In this document: piece by piece, positions 34,201-47,500 of the stretch
How the letters are laid out: each line of letters opens with the position of its first letter
How positions within the stretch are numbered: position 1 is the first letter of the stretch
Assembly: GCA_030068075.1 (NCBI GenBank)
Contig: CM057837.1
Span: 25,965,089 to 26,029,088 of the forward strand
Length of the DNA: 64,000 nt
DNA from: Paguma larvata
Taxonomy: Eukaryota > Chordata > Mammalia > Carnivora > Viverridae
Direction: 5' to 3'
Translations under genes and position numbers: made by a program
The notes under the pieces: generated by a model
Database searches by the model: none
What the model saw: the letters and a program-made list of their open reading frames with translations, nothing else
What the model was told of the DNA's origin: nothing

Positions 34201-37200
34201 TAGTTGATCACGAAATGACACCACGGCCTTGGGCGTTGGCCCCCACCTGGGCAGTCTGCCTGCAGACACCATCCCCACTTCCTTTCTGGGGGACAGGATG
34301 GTCAGGCCTCGCCCCATGGCGTCTTTTTTCAACTAGTCCCTGGAACCGAAAGAAAGAATTGCCTTTCCCCTCCTTTCAAGCACCAGGCATTGAAGCCTTC
34401 TGGTGGTTTCTATAAGGCCAAAGGTTTCCAGAGCCTGGGCTTTCTGAGCCGAGCTCTGCAGCCTATGTGGGGCCACAGGTGGGCTCTTTGGAGAGAATGG
34501 CAGTTTCCCAGGACCCACGAAGCCCCCCTGGTCCTCACCCTACCCCCCATCATGACTCCGTGACTGCATGTCAGAAGCATTTGTCTTCTGGCTTGCTCTG
34601 TGGGGTGAGGTACTAGGTCAGGCTGTGATGTTCAGAGAACCGACCTGCATCTTTGCTGCCCGCGAGGTGCCTCCTTTCCTTAGGAGAAAACAGAACCCTC
34701 CGGGGATGCCCCGGAGAACCAGGCGGCCTTCTGCAGCCCCCGCAAGGAGGCATGCTGTTTTTAAGACCGACCACTTACCGTAAGTGGTTTTGCTCCAGCC
34801 ACGGTAGGTTTTCGCTGCAGTGTGAGTGCAGAGGGTGCCCCTTGTCCGGCTGTGCTCACAAACCTTTTAAGGGCCTGTGTCTGCTTAGGATGGAGGCTTT
34901 CCAGCAGGCCTGCCCTCGGGGTGGGTGGTGAGCTTTCTCCCCTTTGCTTATGCCCACATCCTAAAACACCCCTCTCCTGGAACGTGACGGACTGTGCACC
35001 TGGAGGGGGCGTGGGACTGGCAGGATGCAAGGCTTTGGAGCCAAATAACCCTCGGTGTCCCCGCGGGCTCCTCGAATCAGCCACGTAACCTCTCCTCTGT
35101 GTCCTCATCACAGAAGTGGCTCCAACAGGAAATGACACTTTGCTGGATGCTCCGGGCTGTGACACCCCTAGCCTGTGTCCGGGGCAGCACAGGTGCTCGA
35201 CGGCTGACTGGGATCTGCGTGCGTGGTTTCACTTGCTTTTTAAATTGTGGTAAAATACACAGAGTATAAATCTTACCACGGAATCGCTTTTCGGGGCTCT
35301 CGTTGTTACTGTTTGATTCATTTTGAAGTCGACAGTTCAGCGGCCTTAAGGACGTTCTCAGTGTTGTAGAGCCGTCACCACCATCCAGTTCCAGAACTTT
35401 TTTATCACCCTAAAGAGAAACCTCTTACCGCTGTGCAGTCACTCCCTGTCCCGCCCTTCCCCCAGCCCTGGGCAGGCACTCATCTTTCCGTCCCTGTGGA
35501 TTCGCCTGTTCTGGTTACTTCATAGGAGCGGAACCACGTAGTATGTGGCCTTTAGTGACTGGCTTCTGTCACTCAGCGTCATGTTTCCAGGGTTCATCCG
35601 TGTCGTAGCCTGTATCAGGACTTCGTTTCTTTCTGTGATTGGACAATATACAAATGACCGAGTCCTTAATTGGGAGACTTCGCAGGGTGATCCTGAATGG
35701 TGCAGAATGTCACTCGGTCCCGGCCAGGGTTCCTTCTGTCTTCATTTCCGAATGGATAGCGGAGCAATTTTGGGACAGGAGGTGTGGCTGCAGGTGCATG
35801 GGTGTGGGGGTGGGGGCTAGGCCGAGGGTGGGCCCTTCCAGGTAGAGCTGAGCCCCCAGGCAGCCGCCAGAGCCCCCAGGGGGCTAGAAGCTGCTTCTCC
35901 AGCAGCCGAGGCGATTTCTGGGCCCGGCGGGCGTGGAGAGCTGGGCCCGGCGGGAACGGCAGGGCTCTCGGATAACCGGCTCCCTGTGTCTCCTGCAGAT
36001 GCAGGAAAAGGCAAAGGAGATCTACATGACCTTTCTGTCCAGTAAGGCCTCGTCGCAAGTCAACGTCGAGGGGCAGTCCCGGCTCAACGAGAAGATACTG
36101 GAAGAACCACACCCACTGATGTTCCAGAAACTCCAGGACCAGGTAACCCGACTTCCCCACCCGCATCTTGATTTGACATTTGTTCCCCGGCTGGAAGCAT
36201 TCAGTTAGAACTAAACGTTAGACACCCCGGAAGCTGCCCCTTCCAGCTGGGTAAACTGAGGCACCCTGAAGGGCCATGGTCGGCGAACGAGAGGGGGTGG
36301 AAGGCCAGGCTCAGAGGCTGACCCGTAGGAACCTCCCTCAGGCCCGCTTGCTTTTGGTCTATACACAGTGTGAACCAAGAGGGTTATCTGTCTTCTCAAC
36401 CCAGATTAGGAGGGAGGCTGTAACTATCTGAGGAGCCCGCACTGAGGAAGCCACACGTAACTGCCGAAGGCAGGAACAGACAGAAAAATCTCGAAAGCAA
36501 GACTCCAAGCAGTAGGGAGCCCGGGACTGTTTTTGTGCAAATACCTAAACATTGCCACTTACGTCTGGTGGCCCGACGCTGTAGGCTAGTTTATAATGAG
36601 GCTCCTGAGTTGTAACGAAAGGTTAACGTTTGGCACCTTCTTCCATTTAAAGCAGGAAAAATTGAGTTTAAAAAAGGGACCTCTAAGGGGTAAATTAGCT
36701 TTCTGGCAAGCTCTTTTATGGGAGACGCCAGTGGTAATAGGAAAAGGGATGAAGCTGCACTCCGAAGATGTCTTAGCCAGGAATTTGCAGAGGTGACTAT
36801 TCAGCGTGCCCTGTTCTTACGAGATCTTGTCCGTACACTTGGAGGCGATGGAACACAGACGCACATCTGTCGGCCCTGTCCTTACCGAGGGAGCAAAGCC
36901 CTTCCTGGGCCCACAGGTGGAAATTAGCTTTTAGCTTAATTCAGCAGCCCTCAAAGGTGAGCAGGCCCGTCTGGAGGGCCCCACCCTCAGAGTTAACCTC
37001 CAACTGTCGTGGCTCCCCGGTGACCTGAGACGCGCCAGGTCCTGGGACTGCATTCTAAGAACCATGCAGCGCATTGGTTGGCCCTTTTTTTGGTGGCCCG
37101 CAGGGTGCACAAGCCCGGAGCGTGTCCCGGCATCCAGGACGCCCCGTCTTTCCTCAGCATCAGATTAGGAGACAAGTATACAGGTAGAAAATACAAATAT

Positions 37201-39186
37201 GACGAGTGGTTTCACAATGTTTTCCCACCCACACAGTGGCAGGTGCAAACGCCACGTGAATCCTGAATCAAATTTTGGAGTTGAAGGAATTCCACTGGGT
37301 GTGGGAGATGTGCTGAGGGCTTCCTGGAGGTGGTGGCTTTGGCCAATGGGAAGGATGCTACGGACATGGGTTTGTGGAAGGAAAGGAAGGAGCATGTGCA
37401 GTGAAAAGCGGCTGTAACCGTCTGAGGATATCTTCCCTGCCTGGACCTCAGGGTCTTTTAAAAGCTCTCTGGGTGACTTTAAAGTACCCCCAAGGGGACG
37501 CCTGGTGGCTCAGTCACCTGAGCATCCGGCTCTTGCTTTCACCTCAGGTCATGATCTCACGGTTGGTGAGTTCAAGCCTCAAATTAGGCTCCGTGCTGTT
37601 ATTGGGATTCTCTCTCTCACCCTCTCTCTCTGCCCTGATCCTGCCCGCACTCTCTGTCTCTCTTTCAAAATATATACACTTCACAGTACAGCCAGGGTTG
37701 AGAACCTGGACTAAACCCCCCGTGTGCTAGGTACTGTCGGTGCTCAGAGTATTTACTGTTCGGGGCGCCTGTCGGTGCCAGATGCCCGCTTGGCATGTAT
37801 TCTCCCGTTGATCTCCAGTGAGTATTATTATTCTTCCCATTTTGATGATGCGAAAAGCCGGGTTCAGGGAGACCGAGGGGTTTGTTAGCACAAAGTCGTG
37901 CAGGTAGCAGGAAGTGCTGGAGGCCGGGTTCATCCCTGTCCCCCTGCCTTCAAAGACCGCATCTCCGGGCCACGCTCACAGCCTGGCGGTCTCTCCCAGC
38001 TCCTCGCAGCCCCGCCAGCCCAGCCAATGCCGAGGGAGCGGGAAGGCCGGGTGCATAGACACTGCCATTGCCTGGGACCGCAGGGGCCAAGGGAGCAGCG
38101 AGGAATGCGCAGGCAGACGCCACTCCACATGGTGGGACCCCGGGCTCCCAAGGACCCAGACCTCCTACAGTTAGGTCTGCAGCACGTCTGCAAATGGGGC
38201 TGGACCCCAGCGAACCGGGCACGCTTCACAGGGTGGTACATGGGGAGGAAACAGAAGGAACAGAGGCGGATTTTTTTTTTTAAGTGATAAAGAAAAATAT
38301 GTTTAAGGTTACTTTTATTTACTTACCTATAAAAGGCATACATGCTCATAAAAGAAGTTGGGAAATCAAAATATAAAGATGAAAAAAATTCATAATTCCA
38401 TACCTGGAAAAAACCACAGATAACATCTGATCTCTAGATTCTTCCCTCCTTTTCTTTCCTAGAAGTATGCACACGCCTGTAACAGTTTGCCACAATGCAG
38501 TTCAGAGTTCGTTTGGTTTTTTTTTTATTTTTTTAACGTTTATTTTTTCTTGAGAGAGACAGACAGAGCACAATTGGGGGATGGGCAGAGAGAGAGGGAG
38601 ACACAGAATCTGAAGCAGGCTCCAGGCTCTGAGCTGTCAGCATGGAGCCCGATGCGGGGCTCGAACTCATGGGCTGTGAGATCATGACCTTGAGCTAAAG
38701 TCAGACACTCAACTGACGGAGCCACCCAGGCACCCCGAGGATAGATTTTTTTAAAAAATTTTATTGTTTATTTATTTTCGAGAGAGAGACACAGCATGAG
38801 CAGGGGAGGGGCAGAAAGAGAAGGAGACACAGAATCTGAAGCAGGCTCCAGGCTCTGAGCTGTCAACACAGAGCCCAACATGGGGCTTGAACTCACAAAC
38901 CTCGAGATCATGACCTGAGCCAAAGTCAGATGCTTAACTGACTGAGCCACCTAGGCGCCCCCACAGTTCTTAATGTAAAGAAAGTACTTTTGTACCTGTT
39001 GTTAAAATTCATTTATTTGAGGGACGCCTGAGTGGCTCGGTCGGTTAAGTGTCCAGCTTCGGCTCAGGTCATGATCTCACAGTCCATGGGTTCAAGCCCT
39101 GCATCGGGCTCTGTGCTGACAGCTCAGAGCCTGGAGCCTGCTTCGGGTTCTGTGTCTCCCTCTCTCTCTGCCCCTTCCCCACTCAT

Positions 39187-39225
<39 letters not shown>

Positions 39226-41460
39226 AATAAATAAACATAAAAAAATTCATTTATTTGAGAAGGGAAAAAGAGGCACTAACTATGTCCCAAAGGCACAAGG
39301 GGGTGGAAGCAAAGTGTTTGGACTCTGAGCTGATTCCGCAGTGAGTCCCTGGGAAGGGTTTCTGGGTTCCGTTTCGCTTCAGAAAACTCTGCCCCTGCAG
39401 GGCCTTGTGGGTCACCATCGGCAGGTGAGCTCAGCAGGGACTCCGCGCCCACAAAGGCCCCAGGAAGGCCCTGTTTTTCTGAGTGAAGGAGCTGGACGCT
39501 GGGAGGAGCGTATTTGGAACCACGAGACTCCACCTAACTTAACCCCTCTCCCCTCAGCGGCTCTGGCTTCCTTCAGCACCCTTGGCTTCATCTCAGTGTT
39601 GTCTGAGCACCCTGCCTCGTGCCCCCCGACACCCCATTCACCAGGAGGACTTCGGGGAGCCTCAGTCCCTGGTCGCGGCCACGGCGCTCTGTCCCGGAGG
39701 TGCCGATCGGGCAGCGAGGGCTGGGACCTGGAAAGGCGGGCAGGTCCTCGCTGAGCATTAAATTAGGGGACCCGACATCCGTGCATCTTCTCGGGCCTTC
39801 ACTCAAGTCCTGTTTACTCTTGGTTTACACACAGTCCCAGCGGGCTCTGGATCTCAGGTCCCGGCAGATTCGGAGCACCGGTAGGCGCCGTGCAGCGAGA
39901 GGTGACAGCCGACGGGCAGGGAGGAGACAGAAAAGCGAAAGGAAACATAAAACCACAGCAGAGCGATTTCTGGAGCCACGGGGCGCGGGGGCCCCGCAGC
40001 CCCACGCCCCGCCCCGGGACATCCTTGTGCGACGGGATGGTGACACCATTAGTGATCCGATACCCCAGAACTTCGGGCAAAACTTAAATTGTGGTGGGTG
40101 TATTCTGTGAAGAACGGGTTAGACATTTTAATATCTTAAGTTTGAGATGTTAAGAGAAGTCTGGGGGCTTAAAACTTACTCCGAGGGGCGCCAGGGTGGC
40201 TCAGGCAGTTGAGTGTCCAACTTCGGCTCAGGTCATGATCTCGAGGTTCGTGGGTTCGAACCCCGCATCAAGCTCCAAGTTGGCAATGCGGAGCCTGCTT
40301 GGGATTCTCTCTCCCTCTCTCTTTTTCTCTACCCCTCTCCCACTTGCTCTCACTGTTTCTCTCTCTCAAAAGAAATAATAAACTTTAAACAATCAGACAA
40401 AAGTATTACTTTGAAACCTAGGAAGTGGAGCGATCCTTCTCTGATTTATTTTATTTATTTTTAATGTTTGTTAATTTATTTTTTGAGAGAGAGAGAGAGA
40501 GCAAACCAGGGAGGGGCAGAGGACGAGGAAGAGAGAAATCCCAAGCAGGCTCTGAGCTGTCAGCCAGGAGCCCGACGTGGGGCTCAAACTCACAAACCGT
40601 GAGATCATGACCTGAGTCAGAGCCAGGAGTCGGACGTTAAACCGACTGAGCCGCCCAGGCGCCCCTCCTTCTCTGATTTAACTCGGTTCTGTGAATGCAG
40701 CCCTGTTGTGTGCCCAGCACGTGCTGGGAAGGCCAGGAGAGATGGGGGTAATTCTGTGGCTGTTTCCTTGGAAACTTAGCCCAGAATCAAAGGCTGCTGT
40801 TGGACAAATTTAAGTTGTGGGAAGCAGGAAGGAGGAGGCGACCTTACAGAGCGTTGGGTTTTTTTCAATGAAGTGCTATTTCCTGCAGTGTCTTTTTTTT
40901 TTTTTTTTCTTTTCTTTCTTTTCTTTGAAAAATCCACTACTGGCTGGTCTATTTCAGTTCTGGTTGGTTTGCTAGCTATTCGTTCTTTCCTTCACTCCCT
41001 TATGCTACGATATTGGCGGTGAGCCCTGCTATGTGCCAGGCACCGTGTTAGGAACTGTGTGTGCACCGAGGAAATCAGCACCCGTCCAAGCATGAAGACG
41101 GAGCAGGACAGGTGCTATGAAGGAAAGACCGCGGGTGATGGGCTGAGAGCTAGCGATGGAGCTAGCGGTCAGGGAGGGCTCCCTGAAGAGGTGACTGAGA
41201 CCTGAGTGGTCAGGGGAAGCCGGGTGAAAAGGCGGCAGGACCTTCCAACCTTCCAAGGAGAGGCGACGGCAAGCACAAAGGCCCTGGGGTGGGATCTGCT
41301 AGGTGTGTGGGAGGAGGCCGGTGTGGCTGGAGTGCAGCGAATGAGGAAGGTCATAGAAGCTAAGTCAGGAGGGACTGGCTGGGGTGAGGTCCCGGGGCTG
41401 CGGTAACCAGTTTACTTTCAAGGATTGTTTTTAAAAAAAATTTTTTTTTCATGTTTATTT

Positions 41461-41512
<52 letters not shown>

Positions 41513-44500
41513 GCTGGGGAGGGGCAGAGGGAGCGGGAGACACAGAATCTGAAGCAGGCTCCAGGCTCTGAGCTGTCAGGTCAGAGCCCGACGTGGGGCT
41601 TGAACCCACGCACCATGAGATCATGACCTGAGCTGAGGCTGAATGCTTAACCGACCGAGCCACCCAGCTGCCTCTCGGATGGTAACTATTTAAGAATGTG
41701 CCAGTTGGGCTCATAAGATTTGGGCCTCTTAAAAGCTGGGCACCGTGGCTGCGATCCCTGCCTCCAGCTATGCCCGTCCCTCAGCTGTGCAAGAGCTACC
41801 TCGGTGCAGCACCGTCTCTGTGCTAGCTGAGAACCTGCAGCCTCCTGACCGAGGCTCACCATCTGCACCCCGATGGCCTGACGCCTGCCCTCTTCCCCTC
41901 CCCCACTGCCCATTGCTTCCTGGGCCGCTGAGCTCAGCTTTACTGTTGTCGCCGTAGGCTGGGTTAGCCCAGGTGGGGAAGGGGGAGCTCACCAGTGTGC
42001 CCCCAACCCCCGCTCCGTGGCCCCGGGAGAGCCCCTTTCTTAGTGTGGCCTCTGTGTCCTTGTCTGTGACATGGGGCTTTTGGCAAGCTCTGTTCCCTCT
42101 CGGACCCGCACGGTGAAGCCGTCTACAAACCTTCGATGTCTACAGACCTTTTTAACCTAATGTGAAAAAGTGGCTCCGGGCTCGGGCTAGCCACGACCCG
42201 ATTTCCTCAGACCTGACTTGGTCCGCCTTTTCTTTGATTTTAGAATTTAGTAGCTGTGAATCATTGGGCAGGACGCAATCCCTCTCCATGCCTCAGTTTC
42301 CCCATTTGTGAAATAGAGGTCATGATAAGGCCGTCGTGAGGACAGAATGCAGTCGTGTCTGTGCTTACGTAGGGGCTTCCGTAAGTGTTAACTGTACCTG
42401 TCCTTGAGAAGGTCACATGAAAGATAACGTTAATTTCAGGCAGTAGTTCTTTTTTTTTTTTTTTAAAGTTTATTTGTTTATTTTGAGAGAGAGAGAGAGA
42501 ACGAGAGTGCACGCATGGGAAGAAGAGAGGCAGAAAGAGAGAATCCCGAGTGGGCTCCATACCATCAGCGTAGAGCCCGACATGGGGCTCGATCTCATGA
42601 ACCATGAGATTGTGCATGACCTGACCTGAAACCAAGAGCCGGATGCTTAGCTGACTGAGCCACCAGGCGCCTCCAATTTCATGCAGCAGCTCTTAACTGG
42701 GGATGATTTTGGCCCCTAGGGATACTGGGTAATGAGCAGGGACTTTCTGGCTGTCACAGCTGGGGTGGGGGCGCTATTGGCACCTAGAGGGTAGAGGCCG
42801 GGATGCTGCTAAATATGGCGCCCCCCACAGGCCACAGAGGACACACAGGACAGCCCCCCACAGGACACAGAGTCCTCTGGCCCAAGATGTCAATGGTGCT
42901 GAGGTGGAGAAACCCTGATTTAATGTGACTTCCAAAACCATAGCAGAGTTCACGCGCCCTCCCCTCACGTGCCTCAGGTCCCCACCTGAAAAGCAGCAAA
43001 TAACGCCTATGTCCGTTTTCTACACCGTAGTGGATTCTGGGAAAACATTCAGGCTGAGCCTCCTCACAGTTTACACAGTGCTTTCATGGGTACGTCTCAT
43101 CTGACTCTCGAAGAGTCCCGGGGAAGGTGGCACCCGGTGCCTCAGTTTACCAGTGAGGAAGTCGGCTCCATGGAAAGGCGATGTGACTAGCCTGAGGTCA
43201 CAGCGTTGGGAGAGGGGGAAACAGCTTGGGCCCAGGGCTTCTGGCTCAGCCGGACTCTTCCTACTGCCCCATCACCCCACGGGAACCTGCCTTGCGTGGA
43301 GTAGCGGTATTTGTTCTTCTCTCCTGCTGGTCTGGGCCGCCATTTTCCTTTCACGCTTGCTTTACGGCAGCACTGCCTTTGGCATCGAAAGACCTGCCAG
43401 GGCTCTCACCTTTTCCCTTCCCACTTTGTCTCTCTGGCTCAGCTGTGCTCTTTTGCCCCCCCAGCCTGGCCGATTCTAGAACATCCCTGTCGGTTACTCA
43501 GGTACCGAGAGCCAGCTGCTACGTGAAGGGATCAAAGTGGTCACAGCAGCTTAGCAAGCTTTTCTCGGTACAAGAAATGACACCGTCCGTCTGCGCTGGC
43601 CTTGGCAGCTCAGTGGGCTGGACCCACGTGTCCTGCTCGCCCACAGGGCCGGGAGCTCCAGGGAGGAAGGCCGGCCCAGGGGCCCAGTGAGCCGGCACTG
43701 GCCGTGAGCACACCCCGTTACTCTGTCGCTCGAGATGCTGAGCAGGTTAATTTTAAACATTATTTTTAATCGTTAAATAACTATTCATTCAACTGTTCAT
43801 TGTTAAGAAGAAAAGAAAATTCACATAACCCAGGAGGGTCTGAAGGAAGAGGCTTCAACCTTCCCTCTCACTCCCTGGTGGGAGCTCTCCTATGTTTTGG
43901 GTCCTTCCAGACCCTTCCCTGGCCGCGTAAGAATGGAACGCTTTGAAATCTGCTCAGTGACTTGAGATTGTGCCATGTCAGTGGTTTAAAACAAAACTCT
44001 GCTCCTATACGTTTCTCAGCGCCATTTTATGTATACACCTTTCTTGCTCGGAAGCCTCTGGTTTGGATTCGGCCGAAGAGCATGACTGGAGAGGACGGAA
44101 GGGCCACAGTCATTGCACATGGCTACTTGAGACCATTGCTTCCTTGGACCATGAAGGAGGTTTGGAGGGGAGCCCGGCTCCTCATTCTCCTTCTTTAAAT
44201 CTCACCCAGGCTTGGCGCTAAGTCTGTCTGGGGAAGGCGGGACGGAGGCAGCCTTCTCCACGGAAAAGGAAGCCCTCGACCTCTGATGTTTAAAAAAAAA
44301 AAAAGTAGAAAAGACTTCAGTGATGTCAGTGCTCCCAGCCACATCCTTGACAGAGAAAGGAACCATGCGTCAGGCCCCTTCGTAGCAGTGTCGTTTCTTT
44401 GAATTTCCCCAGAACCCAACTAGAGAGAAACACTTCCTTTTTAGACATTGAGAAGAAGCGGTGGACCGGCTGGTGGGGACCCAGCAGGGAGGGAGGGGCC

Positions 44501-47500
44501 GCCATGCTTCCGGGGTCGTGTGGGGGTCCGCTCCCTCCCCCAACCCCCTGCGGCTCCAAGTCTGCAGTGGCGGCTGGGGCCGGGGATGCCAGGCGCCTCC
44601 GTCTTGTGGGTGCCAGCTGACCTCTGCCCCCAGAGGTTAAGTCCACTCTCGAAATTGGCATTTTCCAGCGGGCAAAGCCAGAAAGGGCAGGTCGTGGCTT
44701 TACATTGAAATGGAAGAAAAGTTGGCTCCCTGCGCCCACCACAGCCCTTGGCCTTGTGAGGGGTGGGGCAGGGGCAGGAATGGTAGTATTAAAATTCTTT
44801 GAGATATTTTTTTTTTTTAGTAACTTTGAAAACATATTTAGGAAAAGAAGGTGGGTGGGTGGGTGCTAGAATAGTTTTTAACTCTCCTCCTGATGCCAAA
44901 AGGCAAAAGTGAAATACTTTCGCCTCATGTAGAAAGCGTGTCATTTGGGCCTTGGATTTGAGTATTTTGGACTCCGGGAAAAAGGGGACCCGTTGTCGCC
45001 CACTCAGTGAGATAGCACCAGCCCCGTGGGCCTGTGAGAGCAGGCATCCCTTCTTTTCTGTCCACGTCCACCCTCTTCCTGGAGTTCAGATCCCACCCGG
45101 CGTGGCACCCATCTCTGGCAGCCTGTCCAAGAAGACAGGAAACTTCCACGGCCCAGCCTGGCACGTTGGGACAAGGGCTGACCTGAGCTGCTCTTCGCAG
45201 GCTGCCCCAGACCTTCTCTTGATTTCACCCCATTCCCACTCAGAGGACGGGGAGCCGGTCTTGAACTTGGGGGCGGAGTCATCCCTGTGTGTGCCCTGCC
45301 CTTCAGCCTCTGCAACGCCCCGCTGATTCCGCATCATTTCATGGCCTGAGGGCCGGAGGGAGGGGCTTGCTTTCTTCACACTTTGTACACGTGGGTATGA
45401 GAACGCGTCTGGGGTCTGGGTGTGTGGGGAGAGAACAGGTTCTAGAAATGGGGCTCAGAGACGGTAACGTTGGCCGCCTTCTTGAACCCAGTTCTTGAAG
45501 CAAACATGAAATCTCATTACTAAAACTCTCTGTTGCATTAAAAGATTTATTTGTCTCCTGGTACCCAGTTGAAAGAACACGGCAGAGGGGCTTGGAAAGG
45601 AGGGAGGATGCTCGTTTAGGTCTTTTAATGTTCCTTTCGTCTGAGAAGAATTAGAAGATAAGGCTTGAAGGGTGCCTGGGTGGCTCAGTCCGTTAAGCGT
45701 CTGACTTCGGCTCAGGTCATGATCTCACAGTCTGTGGGTTCGAGCCCTGCATCAGGCTCTGTACCAACAGCTCAGAGCCTGGAGCCTGCTTCCGATTCTG
45801 TGTCTCCCTCTCTCCTTCCCCTGCTCACACTGTCTCTGTGTCTCAAAAAATGAACAAGTGTTTAAAAAAAGATTAGGCTTGAAACCCACTCATCGAGACA
45901 GTGACGTAATCTTCACTGAGGGACCTTCAAGCCTACTTAAGCATCCCATTTTCTGCCCAGACGAGGGTACCCCAGGGAGGGTGTCCTTTCCTGGAGCCGA
46001 AGAGTCGGTACAGCCTCCAGCTGGAGCACCGCGTGGATGTTTTCCCCTGCAGAAAGGCAAATCCTAATCACTTGGCACCCTGGGATCTGGAGGGGGAGGG
46101 CCTCGACTGTGTCATGGGACCTGTGCGTGGATGCCCATGGGCGGGAAGGCTCCTTTCGCCTTTGTCACCGAGAGTCCCACCTCCAGCCGCCTGTAGAGAT
46201 GGATCCCAAGACGATGCTAAATAGTTTGCGGTCCAGGCATGCCACTTACAGATGTGGGGCCAAAACCTGAAACCTGCTGAGCCACAGCTGTCTTGGCCAA
46301 AAAAAAAAAAAAAGTACGGAATGCAGCTGAGCTGCCAACTCGAGTTTTCTGCGGCATCGGCCGCCTGTCTCTCAGAAGGCCTGTCTGTCTGCTGTCTAGC
46401 CCTGCTCTGAGGCCGTCCGCCTACCTGGAGCCCTCCTCCCCTCCCCCTGCCAGGCTTATCTCCACCTTCTTCCTTTCTCTTCCCTGCAGACAACTTTAGG
46501 TGTGTTGGAAGAGTGATGCTCTCAGTTCAGGCCCAGTGAGGCCGGTTCTCCCCATCAGAGAGTCCTTGTTTTGTAGAACGTTCTGGAACACCTAGGGCCA
46601 TCTCCTTTTCCGTGCTCAAGTAGGAGTGAGCTGAAATCAATGAGCCGACTATTAGTTTCCATGGGCAAATTATCTCAAACTGAGTCACTTAAAACAAAAG
46701 AAATCTATTTTCTGAGTTCAGGAGGGCAGAAGTCTGAAATCAAGGTGTCGGCAAGGCTGTGTCCCTCTGGAAGGTTCTATGGAAGACTCTTTCCTTGCCT
46801 CCTCCTGGTGGGGGCTAGCATTCCTTGGTGTTCCTGGCTTGTAGCTGCATCGCTCGCATCTATACTTCTGTCTTCACATGGCCTCTGCTCTTTGTGTCCC
46901 TCCATGGTGTCCTTTCTTCTCATGAAGATACCACTCCCTGGATGATGATGTCACCTCGAGACCCTCGACTAACCCTATTCCAAATAAGGTCACATTCTGA
47001 GGTTCCAGGTGGATGTACACTTTGGGGGTATGCCAGTCAACCCACCACACTGACTTTTAGGGATATTTGTTTCCCATTTGTACCTGCAAACACATGTGGT
47101 TTTTTTTTTTTTTAATTTAAAAAAATTTTAAAGAAATCTCTACACGCAACATAGGGCTTGCTCACAACCCTGAGATTAAGAGTCCCATGTTCTTCTGACT
47201 GAGCCAGTCAGGTGCCTCCACAAATACACTCTTTTTTAAAAAAATGTTTATTTTTGAGAGAGAAAGAGTACGAGCCAGGGATACGCAGAGAGAGAGGGAG
47301 ACAGAGGATCTGAAGTGGACTTTGTGCTGAGAGCGGAGAGCCCGACGTGGGGCTTGAACTCACGTGCTGTGAGATCGTGACCTGAGCTGAAGTTGGACGC
47401 TTAACTGACGGAGCCACCCATGCGCCTCTGAACCCCCCACAAATTCCCTCTTGAAGAACATATTTGGTATCATTGTTTTTTGTTTTACTGCATTTTTAAA

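Larger units (their letters stand above)
24822..35998 (+). other. RGS10: RGS10 intron 3 (11.2 kb)
   Basis: Bounded by GTATTT and TGCAG. It holds eight carnivore SINEs (24.9-31.8 kb), an AAGG repeat, a CCTT-rich SINE tail, a poly-C run near 33.71 kb and an old L1 fragment near 35.2-35.6 kb. The stretches 25.35-28.08 and 31.83-35.0 kb are mostly unique and contain no gene I can support. Confidence 0.9.
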
